Below, piece by piece: positions 1-9,031 of a stretch of DNA of 64,000 bases (the stretch's first letter is position 1; each line of letters starts with the position of its first letter). Origin of the DNA: Lapidilactobacillus achengensis (GTDB taxonomy: Bacteria; Bacillota; Bacilli; Lactobacillales; Lactobacillaceae); the NCBI RefSeq assembly GCF_003946655.1, contig NZ_RHOV01000003.1:62001-126000 (forward strand), read 5' to 3'. Below the pieces are notes generated by a model. It ran no database searches. It was not told the origin of the DNA and was given only the letters and a program-made list of their open reading frames with translations. The position numbers were made by a program, and so were the translations under genes.

Positions 1-1388
1 TGATCCTACTGATCGCCTTGGCCGTGCCGCTGTTGCTATCTGTAGTCCTCTCCAATCGCAATCGTCATTTGCAGCAAACCGTGATGGACCAGATCGTCAG
101 TTTCAACCAGGCTGATGGCTATTTCACCAATCAAGTCTTGCTCAATGATGATTCCGGCGCGATTTTTCGGGCCTTCAAAGCCAGTAACAGCTTCTTGCAG
201 TGGATCACCCAACAATTCAAATTAACGCCGATCCAGTTAGTGATTGCTAATCGCCAAAAGATGGCGCTGAATACAGCCAGTTTACAAGCCTTGACCCTGC
301 TTGTCACCGGCGGTCTCTATGCGCTGATCTGCCTGAAGGCTTACGTCGGGGCGATCACGATCGGCGCGATCATCATCTACGTTGGTTATTTGCAGAATTT
401 CATCAACGTTGTTAGCGCCAATATCGCCCAGTGGAATGATGGCCTGGCTATGCTCGACTATCTGAACACCTTGATCGACTTTCTGGCGTTACCAGATGCA
501 GGCGCACCGGCTGAACTGACCGAGCTAACCGACGACGCGCAAACGACCACAACAGCGCCGACGGAACAAGGCGAGGAGCCGTCCGCAAACGTTACAGAGG
601 CCGCCGCGCCCACCAGTGATTCGGCCGTTTCGCTAGCGCCGACGATTCAATTCGAGCATGTGTGGTTCCATTATGCCGGTAGCCAACGCTGGGTGATCAA
701 AGATCTGAATCTAACGTTGACACCCCAAACCCAAGTTGCCATCGTCGGTCGAAACGGATCTGGTAAAACAACGATCGTTAAGTTACTCTGCCGCCTTTAT
801 CAACCAACCCGCGGTCGTATTTTGATCAATGGTCAAGATATCCGTGAGTTGAGCGCCGATCAATTCCAGCAGTTGATCGGGGTCGTTTTCCAAGACTTCA
901 AGCTACTCGCTTACCCTATCGATCAGAATATCGCCGCGGCCGCTGACGTCGATCCAGCTAAAATGTGGTCGGCCTTGGCTGCCAGCGGGATGGGCACTTG
1001 GGTCAAGCAACTCCCTGAAGGCGAGAAAACCTGGTTGAGTCACGATCTAAACGATCATGGTCGCGATGTTTCCGGTGGCGAAGGCCAGAAATTAGCGATC
1101 GCCCGCGCCTATTACAAAGATGCGCCGATCCTGATCCTAGATGAGCCGACAGCCGCCTTGGATCCCCAATCGGAATTCGATATTTATCAGAATTTCCAAA
1201 CGATCAGCAATGGTAAAAGCGCCCTCTATATTTCCCACCGCATGGGTTCTTGCCGTTTCTGCGATCGAATCCTGGTCTTACAAGCCGGACAGATCATCCA
1301 AGATGGTGACCATCAATCACTCTTGGCCGATACAGCTGGTCTTTACCATCGGCTGTACACGGCGCAAGCACAATATTATCAAAGTTAG
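1..1388 (+). CDS. ABC exporter, fused permease/ATPase (5' truncated by window edge)
   Basis: The reading frame is open from base 3 with no start in view, so the gene begins upstream. The visible part holds the last membrane-spanning segments of a type I ABC exporter permease (hydrophobic stretches near nt 270-420). A Pro/Ala/Thr/Glu-rich linker follows at nt 490-640, then a complete nucleotide-binding domain: Walker A GRNGSGKTT (about nt 750), signature SGGEGQKLAIARAYY (about nt 1070), Walker B ILILDEPTAALDP (about nt 1128) and an H-loop SHRMG. The linker is longer and more acidic than usual for such transporters. It exports a peptide, lipid or drug using ATP; the substrate cannot be read from this part. 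Two hairpins follow the stop codon, the second a clear terminator. Confidence 0.9.
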   Translation, partial: ILLIALAVPLLLSVVLSNRNRHLQQTVMDQIVSFNQADGYFTNQVLLNDDSGAIFRAFKASNSFLQWITQQFKLTPIQLVIANRQKMALNTASLQALTLLVTGGLYALICLKAYVGAITIGAIIIYVGYLQNFINVVSANIAQWNDGLAMLDYLNTLIDFLALPDAGAPAELTELTDDAQTTTTAPTEQGEEPSANVTEAAAPTSDSAVSLAPTIQFEHVWFHYAGSQRWVIKDLNLTLTPQTQVAIVGRNGSGKTTIVKLLCRLYQPTRGRILINGQDIRELSADQFQQLIGVVFQDFKLLAYPIDQNIAAAADVDPAKMWSALAASGMGTWVKQLPEGEKTWLSHDLNDHGRDVSGGEGQKLAIARAYYKDAPILILDEPTAALDPQSEFDIYQNFQTISNGKSALYISHRMGSCRFCDRILVLQAGQIIQDGDHQSLLADTAGLYHRLYTAQAQYYQS

Positions 1389-1426
1389 CCCGGTCAGCAA
1401 GCTTGAGATAACTAGTTTCAACCTAT

Positions 1427-1468
1427 TTAGGGCGGATCGCAAACGTGAGCATTTGCGATCCGCCCTAA
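1427..1468. repeat. Perfect 17-bp inverted repeat with 8-nt loop
   Basis: The arms beginning TTAGGGCGGATCGCAAA and ending in the exact complement enclose an 8-nt loop (CGTGAGCA). No U-tract follows on either strand, so it is not a standard intrinsic terminator. It lies 38 bp after the ABC exporter stop and upstream of a real terminator. It may protect the mRNA 3' end or bind a protein. Confidence 0.7.
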
Positions 1469-1501
1469 TCAATTTCCGGGAATGCCTTTTAGAATTATGC
1501 C

Positions 1502-1547
1502 GCAACGCCAAAATTAGCCAGCCTAATTTTGGCGTTGCTCTTTTTTT
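1502..1547 (+). terminator. Rho-independent terminator of the ABC exporter
   Basis: A 15-bp perfect stem (GCAACGCCAAAATTA and its complement) with a 7-nt loop is followed by CTC and seven T residues. It terminates plus-strand transcription and overlaps the end of the convergent AraC gene. Confidence 0.9.
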
Positions 1548-2418
1548 ACGCTGGGGTGGTGGCGGCCCGGCGGTACTCGGTTGGCGTTAGTTGCAGCCGG
1601 CGGTGGAAAACCTTGTTGAAATAGGAAACATTGTTGAAGCCAACATGACTGGCGATCGCGCTGATCGAATCGGTGGTGGTCTTCAACAAGATCGTGCTTT
1701 GCGTAATGCGCAAGATATTGATGTAATCGGTCAACGCAATCTTGGTTGTCCGTTTGAAGATACGGCAGAGATAACTTTTACTCAAATTAAAGCGCGTCGC
1801 CAGCGAACTCAGCGTCAGCGGTTGCTCATAATTTGCTTGAATGAAGGCGATCACTGTTTTCGTGAGTTCCACGGCGATCCCCCCAGAATTAACTTTAACG
1901 TGGGCGGTTTCCGCCAACTGCGCCAAAATTGCCCAAACCAAATAGAGGTGGCCTTTAATTCGTAACATATAGGCCGGCGCGCTTTGATCGAAGTCGCGCT
2001 GGATCACTGCCAATTCCGCCTTTAATTGCGCCACTAGCGGTGCGGTCGGTGGTAAGACAGGTGGCACTTGGAGCGGGGCGCTCAAATATTGCTGCTGAAT
2101 GCTGTCCGGCACCGCCGATTGCAACAAAATCGGATCAAAAACGACCGCGTAGAAATCGAACGGGACCGCCATGGGCGCGCTCATCGCGTGTAATTGATCC
2201 GGTTGAATGACCGCCACATCCCCCACTTGGAGTGGGTAAGAGGCGCCATTCAAATGCAGTTCTCCTTGCCCGTTGACCACGACGAGAATCTCAAATTCCG
2301 AATGCCAATGAGTTGCGACCCGTTCAATGACCGTTGGATCCGAGCAAAAATCATGGACCCGCAGCGGAAACAACTTGGTGCCATGTGGTTCGAGTTCTTT
2401 CAGTTCTTCTCCGTACAT
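1546..2418 (-). CDS. AraC-family transcriptional regulator
   Basis: This 290-aa protein has an N-terminal cupin-like sugar-sensing domain (about residues 15-100, with HWHSEFEILVVVNG and a GDVAVIQPDQLHA turn). Its C-terminal AraC/XylS DNA-binding domain carries two helix-turn-helix units (about 190-285, with LSSLATRFNLSKSYLCRIFK and ISAIASHVGFNNVSYFNKVF). The ATG is preceded by AAGGATA. It is divergent from the GH31 gene, and regulators placed this way usually activate the neighbouring glycosidase in response to its sugar. That role is inferred from position. Confidence 0.9.
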   Translation of the reverse strand: MYGEELKELEPHGTKLFPLRVHDFCSDPTVIERVATHWHSEFEILVVVNGQGELHLNGASYPLQVGDVAVIQPDQLHAMSAPMAVPFDFYAVVFDPILLQSAVPDSIQQQYLSAPLQVPPVLPPTAPLVAQLKAELAVIQRDFDQSAPAYMLRIKGHLYLVWAILAQLAETAHVKVNSGGIAVELTKTVIAFIQANYEQPLTLSSLATRFNLSKSYLCRIFKRTTKIALTDYINILRITQSTILLKTTTDSISAIASHVGFNNVSYFNKVFHRRLQLTPTEYRRAATTPA

Positions 2419-2441
2419 TTATTTATCCTTTTTGCGCAATA

Positions 2442-2559
2442 TTGTGTTACTTTAAGTCAATTTTATTATAGCCTTTTAGCGCTAAGATAGCTATATTAAC
2501 CTTAGAGGCGTAAACGTGTGCCAAGTAGTTACGTCATCATTGTGTTAATCGTCATTAAC
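2442..2559 (+). promoter_or_regulatory. Divergent control region of the AraC and GH31 genes
   Basis: A plus-strand promoter is visible: TTGTGT at 2442 and TATTAT at 2464 with 16-bp spacing. A cre-like palindrome TTAGCGCTAA lies just downstream (about 2476-2485). A second inverted repeat GTTAAT-CGTC-ATTAAC (2544-2559) sits directly before the GGGAGG ribosome site of the GH31 gene. These are candidate sites for CcpA and the AraC regulator; neither assignment is proven. Confidence 0.5.
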
Positions 2560-2575
2560 TCATGGGAGGTTAATC

Positions 2576-4576
2576 ATGCAATACAAAATCAAAGATGGTG
2601 CCCTGATCGTTGGTCACCAAAATGAAACACTACGCTTAGAAGCTTGGGGTCAGGATGCGTTGCGGATCCGAGCAACCGAATACCCTGATTTCACCGCGAA
2701 CGATTGGGCTCTCAGCCAACCGGTCGCGCCAGCGCAACGACAAGCTGACATTGAAATCAATGAAAACGACGGCACCGCGAACATCGTCAATGGCCGTTTA
2801 CAGGCAAAAGTCAACGCGGCGGGAGTTTTGTCCTTTTTCCGCGATGGTCAACTGATTCTTCGCGAATACTTCCGGTCTTATTTTGGCACCGAAAGCAATG
2901 AGAGCCGTTGTTTGAAGATCATCGGCCGTGATTGGAAACCAATTATCGGCGGCGATTATGGCTTGACCGTTCGTTTCGACCCCAATGATGGCGAGAAACT
3001 CTTCGGAATGGGTCAATACCAACAGAAATATTTGGATCTCAAGGGTTGTACTTTGGAGCTGGCCCAACGTAATTCGCAAGTCACTGTGCCCTTCGCGGTT
3101 TCTAGCTTAGGCTATGGCTTTTTGTGGAACCACCCAGGCATCGGCCAAGTCAACTTTGGCAAGAACATGACCGAATGGCACGCGGACGCAACCAAACAAA
3201 TGGATTATTGGATCACCGTGGCTGATACTCCTGCTAAAATCGTGGAGAATTACTCCGCAGTGACCGGTCGCGCGCCTGCCTTACCTGATGGTCTGTTAGG
3301 TTTGTGGCAATCGAAATTACGTTATCGGACCCAAGCTGAGGTACTCAAAGTTGCCCGTCATTATCAAGAATTGGGGATCCCGCTGGATGTGATCGTCATT
3401 GACTTCTTCCACTGGACGCGCCAAGGCGACTGGCATTTCGATACTGAATACTGGCCAGATCCTAAAGCCATGTGTGACGAACTCCACGCCATGGGCACCA
3501 AGGTCGTGGTTTCCGTTTGGCCATCCGTTGACCGCAAGAGCGAGAACTTCGAAGAAATGTTTGAAAAAGGCTATCTGATTCGGACCGAACGCGGCTCGAT
3601 CCAAACCTATGATTTCCAAGGCGATTGCTTGGAGATCGATGTGACCAATCCAGCTGCACGTGACTTTATTTGGTCGAAATGCAAGGCTAATTACTATGAT
3701 TACGGCATCGATATGTTCTGGTTGGATAACGCCGAACCCGATTACGCGGTTTATGATTATGACAACTACCGTTACTACCTGGGACCAGCGCTGGAAGTCA
3801 CCAATATTTACCCACAATTATATGTGCAAGCTTTTGAAGATGGTATCGCCGCGGAAGATCCCGCCAAGAAGCAACTACACTTGGTGCGCTCCGGTTGGGC
3901 CGGCAGCCAAAAATACGGCACTTTGATCTGGTCAGGCGATGTTCCTAGTACCTTTGAATCCCTAGAAGATCAATTATCCGCCGGCTTAAATATGGGACTG
4001 GCCGGAATTCCTTGGTGGACAACCGACATTGGTGGGTTTATGACCGATGACGTCAACGATCCCGCCTTTAAGGAGTTGTTGATCCGTTGGTTCGAATTTG
4101 CGGTCTACACACCATTCTTGCGGATGCATGGTGATCGCGGTCCCCATGATATTCCTGCTTTATCTGATTCCGATCATGGTGGTGGTAGTCTTTATACTGG
4201 TCATGACAACGAAATTTGGAGTTATGGCGAGGATGCTTTCGCGATCATGAAGGATCAGTTGCAGATTCGTGACGGTTTGAAGCCATATATCGAACGACTG
4301 TTTAAGGAAGCAAGCGCAACTGGCGCGCCGTTATTGCGAACAATGTTTTATGAATTCCCTGACGATGCCCATGCTTGGGAATTACAAGATCAATATATGT
4401 TCGGCTCTGATTACCTCGTCGCGCCCGTTCTTCGCGCTGGCATCAGCGAACGCGAGGTTTACTTACCAGCTGGTCGTTGGGTGAACGTTAACGACCAACA
4501 TGAATACAGCGGTGAACAAACAATCATGGCGGCGGCTCCATTGAACCAGATTCCCGTCTTTAAGAAACTGGCTTAA
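2576..4576 (+). CDS. GH31 glycosidase, probable alpha-xylosidase
   Basis: The 666-aa protein has no signal peptide and so acts in the cytoplasm. It has the GH31 layout: an N-terminal beta-sandwich domain, a (beta/alpha)8 barrel (about residues 235-560) and C-terminal beta domains. The catalytic nucleophile is Asp384 in FWLDNAEPDY, and the RMHGDRG segment downstream is also typical of the family. GH31 enzymes release alpha-linked glucose or xylose; the WLDNAEP form and the local pentose genes favour alpha-xylosidase, removing xylose from xyloglucan-type oligosaccharides or isoprimeverose. A GGGAGG site precedes the ATG. It is monocistronic and divergent from an AraC regulator. Alpha-glucosidase activity is the main alternative. 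Confidence 0.85.
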   Translation: MQYKIKDGALIVGHQNETLRLEAWGQDALRIRATEYPDFTANDWALSQPVAPAQRQADIEINENDGTANIVNGRLQAKVNAAGVLSFFRDGQLILREYFRSYFGTESNESRCLKIIGRDWKPIIGGDYGLTVRFDPNDGEKLFGMGQYQQKYLDLKGCTLELAQRNSQVTVPFAVSSLGYGFLWNHPGIGQVNFGKNMTEWHADATKQMDYWITVADTPAKIVENYSAVTGRAPALPDGLLGLWQSKLRYRTQAEVLKVARHYQELGIPLDVIVIDFFHWTRQGDWHFDTEYWPDPKAMCDELHAMGTKVVVSVWPSVDRKSENFEEMFEKGYLIRTERGSIQTYDFQGDCLEIDVTNPAARDFIWSKCKANYYDYGIDMFWLDNAEPDYAVYDYDNYRYYLGPALEVTNIYPQLYVQAFEDGIAAEDPAKKQLHLVRSGWAGSQKYGTLIWSGDVPSTFESLEDQLSAGLNMGLAGIPWWTTDIGGFMTDDVNDPAFKELLIRWFEFAVYTPFLRMHGDRGPHDIPALSDSDHGGGSLYTGHDNEIWSYGEDAFAIMKDQLQIRDGLKPYIERLFKEASATGAPLLRTMFYEFPDDAHAWELQDQYMFGSDYLVAPVLRAGISEREVYLPAGRWVNVNDQHEYSGEQTIMAAAPLNQIPVFKKLA

Positions 4577-4619
4577 GCGCAAGCTTACCCACCAGTTCGA
4601 GCTAACCACACAATATACG

Positions 4620-4656
4620 AAACAGCGACTACTCAGTGGAGTGGCCGCTGTTTTTT
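4620..4656 (+). terminator. Terminator of the GH31 gene
   Basis: An imperfect stem AACAGCGACTACTC / GAGTGGCCGCTGTT is followed by TTTTTT. Repeat element A starts about 5 bp after it. Confidence 0.8.
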
Positions 4657-4660
4657 CGCA

Positions 4661-5664
4661 TGATTGCAGGTTCGCGCGGGTGTTGCGCGTAAGCGCAACC
4701 GGGTCCTATTCATGATTTTTCGTTTGATGGCAGATTTGAGTGGGTTTGGATGGGGACGCAACCGCCTCAGGACGTTTATCGTGGCTGGAAACGTGCTCCG
4801 CGCAACTGACTTCTGTGCTTAGCTACGCAACGGTTTCGGAAGCGAAGCCCGCTTCCAAAGCCGTCGCTAGGCTAATGCTCGAAGTCAACCCGTTGCGCTG
4901 CGCACTCTGTTTCGAACGCGGTGGGCATCGTTTGAAGCCAATCCGCAAGCCCGGCGGCTTGTCTTCAAATCGAGCCTTATTCTAAGCGATGAATCGCTAA
5001 GAATAATCTCACCGCTGAGCCACACGTCCTGAGGCGGTTGCTGAACAGAATTGCGCCTATCTGCAATCAAGGCGAAGAATTTGACGAAGTAGTTTTGCAA
5101 GCTAGAGGTCAAACAATCGACTAGTTTTGAGGTGGTACGGCAACACCAACGGATGCGGATTAGGATGTCGGGACACTTTACATTCGTTAGACATCTTTAC
5201 CTGCTCTCTAGACAATCCCCGATGAAAATCGACCGATTCTGTTGATTCGCTGAGAACTAGTTCTGTTCATCAGATGGGCTGTACTGGTGTCACCAATTTA
5301 AAGCTTGTAACCACTAACTAGGGTCGTCAGTTGCGTGGCTCCTCATCAATTAGCCATAGCTTGTCAGTCGGCGTGAATGCTCAAGCGGCTGTTATAACGT
5401 TGAGCGGCTGGAGCGGAGCGTGGCGTTGGTGGATCGTTTACTAGTTGGCGGAAGGTCGGGCTGGGGGTGAGTCAGCCGCGATATTATTGTTGGCGATTTA
5501 TCGCCTACAATAAGGCCGAGTTTTGAGATTTTCGGCGGGTTTCCGAAAAGCTCAAAATCGTGCCCGCAGCGTTCCACCACCCCCAGCCCGACCTGGAGCC
5601 CCACCACATCAGTAATCCACCAACGCCACGCGCAGCGCAAGTTGCGGCCAAGCTACTTTTCGTC
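4661..5664 (-). repeat. Structured repeat element, copy A (subtype 1, inverted relative to B-D)
   Basis: This non-coding element of about 1 kb matches copies B, C and D in reverse orientation. The module II end lies next to the GH31 terminator. Module II has 17-bp perfect outer arms (4759-4775 and 5024-5040, CAACCGCCTCAGGACGT). They enclose a side module (about 4790-4915), hairpin beta (4931-4969, 7-nt loop, C.T mismatch) and hairpin alpha (4977-5006, 2-nt loop, A.A mismatch). Module I has nested outer arms (5418-5434/5615-5631 and 5453-5468/5579-5594) enclosing hairpin alpha (5484-5513) and hairpin beta (5521-5557). The core between the modules holds the anchor shared by all copies, read on the minus strand around 5360-5417. 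Short open frames here differ between copies and look non-coding. Confidence 0.85.
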
Positions 5665-5782
5665 TAGTGTCGCAATTATGACACCGGCCACGAGCAAGCT
5701 ACTTCCAGTCGGCCAATAATTAGGCGCGCCTGACAACAATCAATAACTTGCCATATTTTCAGCAAAAAAAGGCGATAGACCA

Positions 5783-5811
5783 TTGACGCCTCCCACCAGA
5801 TTCGCTATTCT
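5783..5811 (+). promoter_or_regulatory. Sigma-A-type promoter of the EamA-type transporter
   Basis: TTGACG (5783-5788) and TATTCT (5806-5811) are separated by 17 bp, about 50 bp before the start codon. Confidence 0.65.
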
Positions 5812-5861
5812 ATTCTAGACGTTGACAAAAAGTTAATGAAATGAAAAGGGGCAACTCATTT

Positions 5862-6770
5862 ATGTGGTTTTTACCAGCACTGATTACCTTGCTTGCTTGG
5901 GGAACTGCCGACCTGTTCTACAAAATCGGCAACAACGAAAAGGAGCAAAATAGTGCCTTGAAAACCGTGATCATGGTCGGTTTAGTCATGGGGCTTCACG
6001 CGATCCTTTATTACGGCGTTTATCAGGGCATCGATTATCAATGGCGGAACTTGCTTGTTTATCTGCCTGTTTCTTCCATGTATATCTTATCAATGGCGGT
6101 TGGCTATTTCGGCTTGCGTTATATTGAATTGTCGATTTCCAGCCCGATCAGCAATTCTTCTGGCGCCTTTGTCGTCTTACTTTCCTTCTTCTTTATGCAT
6201 GGCAATATGGCGCCTCTAGAATGGGTCGCCGTGTTCATGATCATCTTGGGAATGCTTTTGCTAGGGATCTTTGAGAAACAGTCCGCAGATGCTGAGCTAA
6301 AAGCCAGCGGTGAGAAAGTCGATAAGAAGTACCGCATCAGTGCCATTGCGATTATTTTCCCCGTGATCTATGCCTTGCTAGATGCGATGGGCACATACCT
6401 CGATGGGGTTTACCTAGATTACAAGAAGATCTTGCCTGAAGATCAGGCCAACATGAGCTACGAACTGACTTTCTTGTTCGTGGGGATCCTAGTTTGGCTT
6501 TACCTGCACTTCGTCAAGAAGGAAACCGTCAATGTTTTCAAGGAAAAATATCGTGGTCTAGCTGCGATTTTCGAAACTTTAGGTCAATTCTTCTACGTTG
6601 GCGCGATGGCTTCTAAGTCGATCATCGCCGCGCCAATGATTGCTTCGTACAGTATCGTTTCGATCATTCTGGCGCGCATATTCCTGAAGGAGAAACTCAG
6701 TACCAAACAATATATCGTCGTGGGCGGCATCATGGTCGCCATTGCGATCTTAGGCTTTTATGACGCCTAA
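5862..6770 (+). CDS. EamA/DMT-superfamily membrane transporter
   Basis: This integral membrane protein of about 302 aa has around ten hydrophobic segments in two halves, the layout of drug/metabolite (EamA) transporters. Examples are MWFLPALITLLAWGTADLFY at the N-terminus, ISSPISNSSGAFVVLLSFFF near the end of the first half, and the last segment, which ends YIVVGGIMVAIAILGFYDA. I place the start at 5862 because AAAAGGGG lies 10 nt before it; the ATG 21 nt upstream has no ribosome site. The gene has its own promoter and terminator. The substrate is unknown; relatives move sugars, amino acids or other metabolites. Confidence 0.8.
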   Translation: MWFLPALITLLAWGTADLFYKIGNNEKEQNSALKTVIMVGLVMGLHAILYYGVYQGIDYQWRNLLVYLPVSSMYILSMAVGYFGLRYIELSISSPISNSSGAFVVLLSFFFMHGNMAPLEWVAVFMIILGMLLLGIFEKQSADAELKASGEKVDKKYRISAIAIIFPVIYALLDAMGTYLDGVYLDYKKILPEDQANMSYELTFLFVGILVWLYLHFVKKETVNVFKEKYRGLAAIFETLGQFFYVGAMASKSIIAAPMIASYSIVSIILARIFLKEKLSTKQYIVVGGIMVAIAILGFYDA

Positions 6771-6810
6771 GCGCCCACGCTCGAAACGTGCTCTGGATGC
6801 CAGGCAAATC

Positions 6811-6848
6811 AAAAACGCAACTCCCTTTGGCTGGGGTTGCGTTTTTTT
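6811..6848 (+). terminator. Terminator of the EamA-type transporter
   Basis: The stem AAAAACGCAAC / GTTGCGTTTTT, followed by further T residues, lies 40 bp after the stop codon. Confidence 0.9.
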
Positions 6849-6942
6849 GATGGCCGGCGGGCAATTTGACCCGAAAAATTGGGGTGGCGTTCGTGTCATC
6901 ACGACCGCAATTAAGCCTTAGTCAGGAGCTGATCGGACCAAC

Positions 6943-7263
6943 TCACTTGAGCTTGGATTGGTCGGCGTCAGGAGCCGACTGACCATCTGCCTCATCCTGC
7001 CACGCCTTGATCAATCGAGCCTGATACTGCTTGGAAACTAATAAGATATCGGCGTACAGCGTTCGAACATATTCGGCCTGTTCGGCGGGAACGCGTTGTC
7101 CAATTTGCTCATAAACTTGGGCCTCGCGCCGCCGATCAACTAGTGGCAGCTGATGCTGGTGCTTAACGGCGGCGATACGTTGGCCCACCTGTAACCGTTG
7201 GGCCAACAACGGCATCAATTGCTGATCGATTTGGTCGATTTCGGCACGTTCTTGCTCTAACAT
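6943..7263 (-). CDS. Chorismate mutase type II domain protein
   Basis: This 106-aa all-helical protein consists of an AroQ-type chorismate mutase domain. The N-terminal helix IDQIDQQLMPLLAQRLQVGQ carries the conserved Asp and Arg, and VDRRREAQVYEQI matches the second substrate-binding helix. The family converts chorismate to prephenate in the cytoplasm. It is the last gene of a minus-strand cluster and its start overlaps the end of the sirtuin gene (7257-7263). Whether it is the housekeeping enzyme or a side domain cannot be judged; no other shikimate genes are nearby. Confidence 0.85.
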   Translation of the reverse strand: MLEQERAEIDQIDQQLMPLLAQRLQVGQRIAAVKHQHQLPLVDRRREAQVYEQIGQRVPAEQAEYVRTLYADILLVSKQYQARLIKAWQDEADGQSAPDADQSKLK

Positions 7264-7964
7264 GTTTCCAACCCCTTCCGAATTTCTTCAAAAACCGTCA
7301 GCGCATCGTCTTGGATCAGGCGAACGGACGCTGGTGCGGCAATACTCTCACGATTGATCGCATAAATCGGCGTCTCGGCTTGACGATACTGAATCAGTTG
7401 GGCAAAGGGATAGACCCGAAAACTCGTCCCCACGATCAATAACAAATCGGCGTTAGCAATCGCCTGAGCCGACTTCATCAAGATTTCCGACGCAATCGAC
7501 TCCCCGTATAAAACGATGTGCGGCCGAATGATCCCTCCATCGATTTGATGATGATAGTCCTGGGCGAAGTCCTCATAGCTAACCGCTTGACCACACTTTT
7601 GACAATACAAATCGTACAGATTCCCATGAAACTCGATGACATGTTGATTACCTGCCTGTTTGTCCAGACCATCAACATTTTGCGTCACCAGCGTCCCTTT
7701 CTCATTACACAACGCCGCGATTTCTTGGTGAATCAAATTTGGTCGCGCCGCGGGAAAATACATCCGTTTAGTCACAAATTCATAAAAGGCTTGGGGATGC
7801 TGGGTCAAGTTCTCATGACTCAGCAAATATTCCGGATTGGCAGCGCCAGCATACAGGCCGGTTTTGGAGCGGTAATCGGGAATGCCCGAATGTGTCGAGA
7901 CGCCCGCTCCAGTCAAGAAAGTAATCCGTTGCGCCTGTTTGATCGCCGCAATCAACTCATTCAT
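7257..7964 (-). CDS. Sir2-family NAD-dependent protein deacylase
   Basis: The protein has 235 aa from the ATG at 7964. An upstream in-frame extension exists but lies inside the preceding gene and lacks family similarity. The NAD site is TGAGVSTHSGIPDYRS (about residues 18-33), followed by TQNVDGLD and the catalytic His113 in EFHGNL. The Rossmann-end motif GTSFRVYPFA is present. Only one zinc Cys pair is visible (Cys121, Cys124); the usual second CxxC before GGIIRPHIVLYGE is absent. The start overlaps the upstream gene by 8 nt, so translation is probably coupled. The family removes acyl groups from lysines while consuming NAD. Confidence 0.9.
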   Translation of the reverse strand: MNELIAAIKQAQRITFLTGAGVSTHSGIPDYRSKTGLYAGAANPEYLLSHENLTQHPQAFYEFVTKRMYFPAARPNLIHQEIAALCNEKGTLVTQNVDGLDKQAGNQHVIEFHGNLYDLYCQKCGQAVSYEDFAQDYHHQIDGGIIRPHIVLYGESIASEILMKSAQAIANADLLLIVGTSFRVYPFAQLIQYRQAETPIYAINRESIAAPASVRLIQDDALTVFEEIRKGLETC

Positions 7965-8955
7965 GCTGCTCACCGGGAAATTGCTCCGGTAAATAGTGGC
8001 CGTCGCGCTGGGCGTATTCGATCTGATGCTCGTTAAGGAAATCTTCGACCCGCTGTTCGTAACGCTCATGCATCGCCTCTGAGCCTTGCTGATCAACTGG
8101 GATTTTGAAGGTGCCAACACACTGCTCATCTTTATCACCCAGCAGCAAATATAAATCGGCCAGCTCAGGTTCAGGTTGATGATAGAAGTGGAATAATTGG
8201 CTGACCTTCAGATTTAATTCTCGGGGAGAAAGAACCGCGGTCACGGTTAAATGACGGCCTAAATCGATTTGCTCGTCAATTAATTTCTTATCCATGAACA
8301 GATTCAAAACCCGCATCAACGCTGCCCGCAATTGGCGATTGGTCGTTAAGGGTTTCTCCAACCAAGTTTCTTGCAAGGTTTGTGCTAACGACCAGGCCCG
8401 AGGGAAATCATTGGCCCAGCTCGTGTCCGCAAGAGTTTCTGCGTCTAATAGGACACGCGCGCCGACAATATGCAACGCGTTACCAGTCACGGTTGAGCCT
8501 TCACTTCCGATTGACAAGTCGTCATCGTGCATCAAGTTAGCGCTGACATATGATCGAATCGCATTTTGGGTCGGTTGATCCAAGACATCCATTGCTTGCA
8601 ATCGTGGTAACATGGCTTGGTGCAAAATCGTTTCCAAGACGATTTGACCAAACACAGCCAAAAAGTTCGCCATTTGCTTATCCGTATCATCAACTGGACC
8701 AACTTGAATACTTTGACTGGTTTCCTGTTGTAAATGTAACAATTCATGCGCTACAATGAAGTTAGCGAAGCGTGGATTGGGGACCGTCAAAACATAATTG
8801 CCTTCTTGATCTTTAACGATTTGCGAAGCAGTTGGATTCAACGTTAACGAGTCCGGCCCGCTAATTAACAAATTCAGTGTATGCGGCGCAATCTGCTCCC
8901 GGCACTGGTTCAATAACGTTTGGACTGTTGCACTTAATTGTTCTTCAGGTTTCAT
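7957..8955 (-). CDS. Uncharacterised protein with an HExxH motif (possible zinc peptidase)
   Basis: This is a 332-aa soluble protein with no signal peptide. I place the start at ATG 8955, which has AAGGA nine nt upstream; a GTG two codons earlier is too close to that site. The visible motif is HELLH (His70, Glu71, His74), the zinc-binding and catalytic pattern of metallopeptidases, followed by a helical middle region. I do not recognise the family with certainty; some lactobacillus proteins of this kind carry the uninformative label IpaB/EvcA. It is first in a cluster with the sirtuin and chorismate mutase. The third zinc ligand cannot be assigned by eye. Confidence 0.7.
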   Translation of the reverse strand: MKPEEQLSATVQTLLNQCREQIAPHTLNLLISGPDSLTLNPTASQIVKDQEGNYVLTVPNPRFANFIVAHELLHLQQETSQSIQVGPVDDTDKQMANFLAVFGQIVLETILHQAMLPRLQAMDVLDQPTQNAIRSYVSANLMHDDDLSIGSEGSTVTGNALHIVGARVLLDAETLADTSWANDFPRAWSLAQTLQETWLEKPLTTNRQLRAALMRVLNLFMDKKLIDEQIDLGRHLTVTAVLSPRELNLKVSQLFHFYHQPEPELADLYLLLGDKDEQCVGTFKIPVDQQGSEAMHERYEQRVEDFLNEHQIEYAQRDGHYLPEQFPGEQHE

Positions 8956-9031
8956 ATTCACTCATCCTTTGTGGGTTTTATTTCATTATTCTCATTATAA
9001 CGCATCTGTCAGCGTTAGTAAGGAGCGCCTC

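Noticed and set aside
4740-4985. Open frame in element A
   Set aside because: It runs through the nested stems of module II and has no counterpart in the other copies in the same frame.
5392-5640. Similar open frames (about 80 aa) in repeats A and C sharing a Trp-rich start
   Set aside because: They lie within the palindromic module I, are not kept in B or D, lack ribosome sites, and their similarity follows from the DNA repeat itself.
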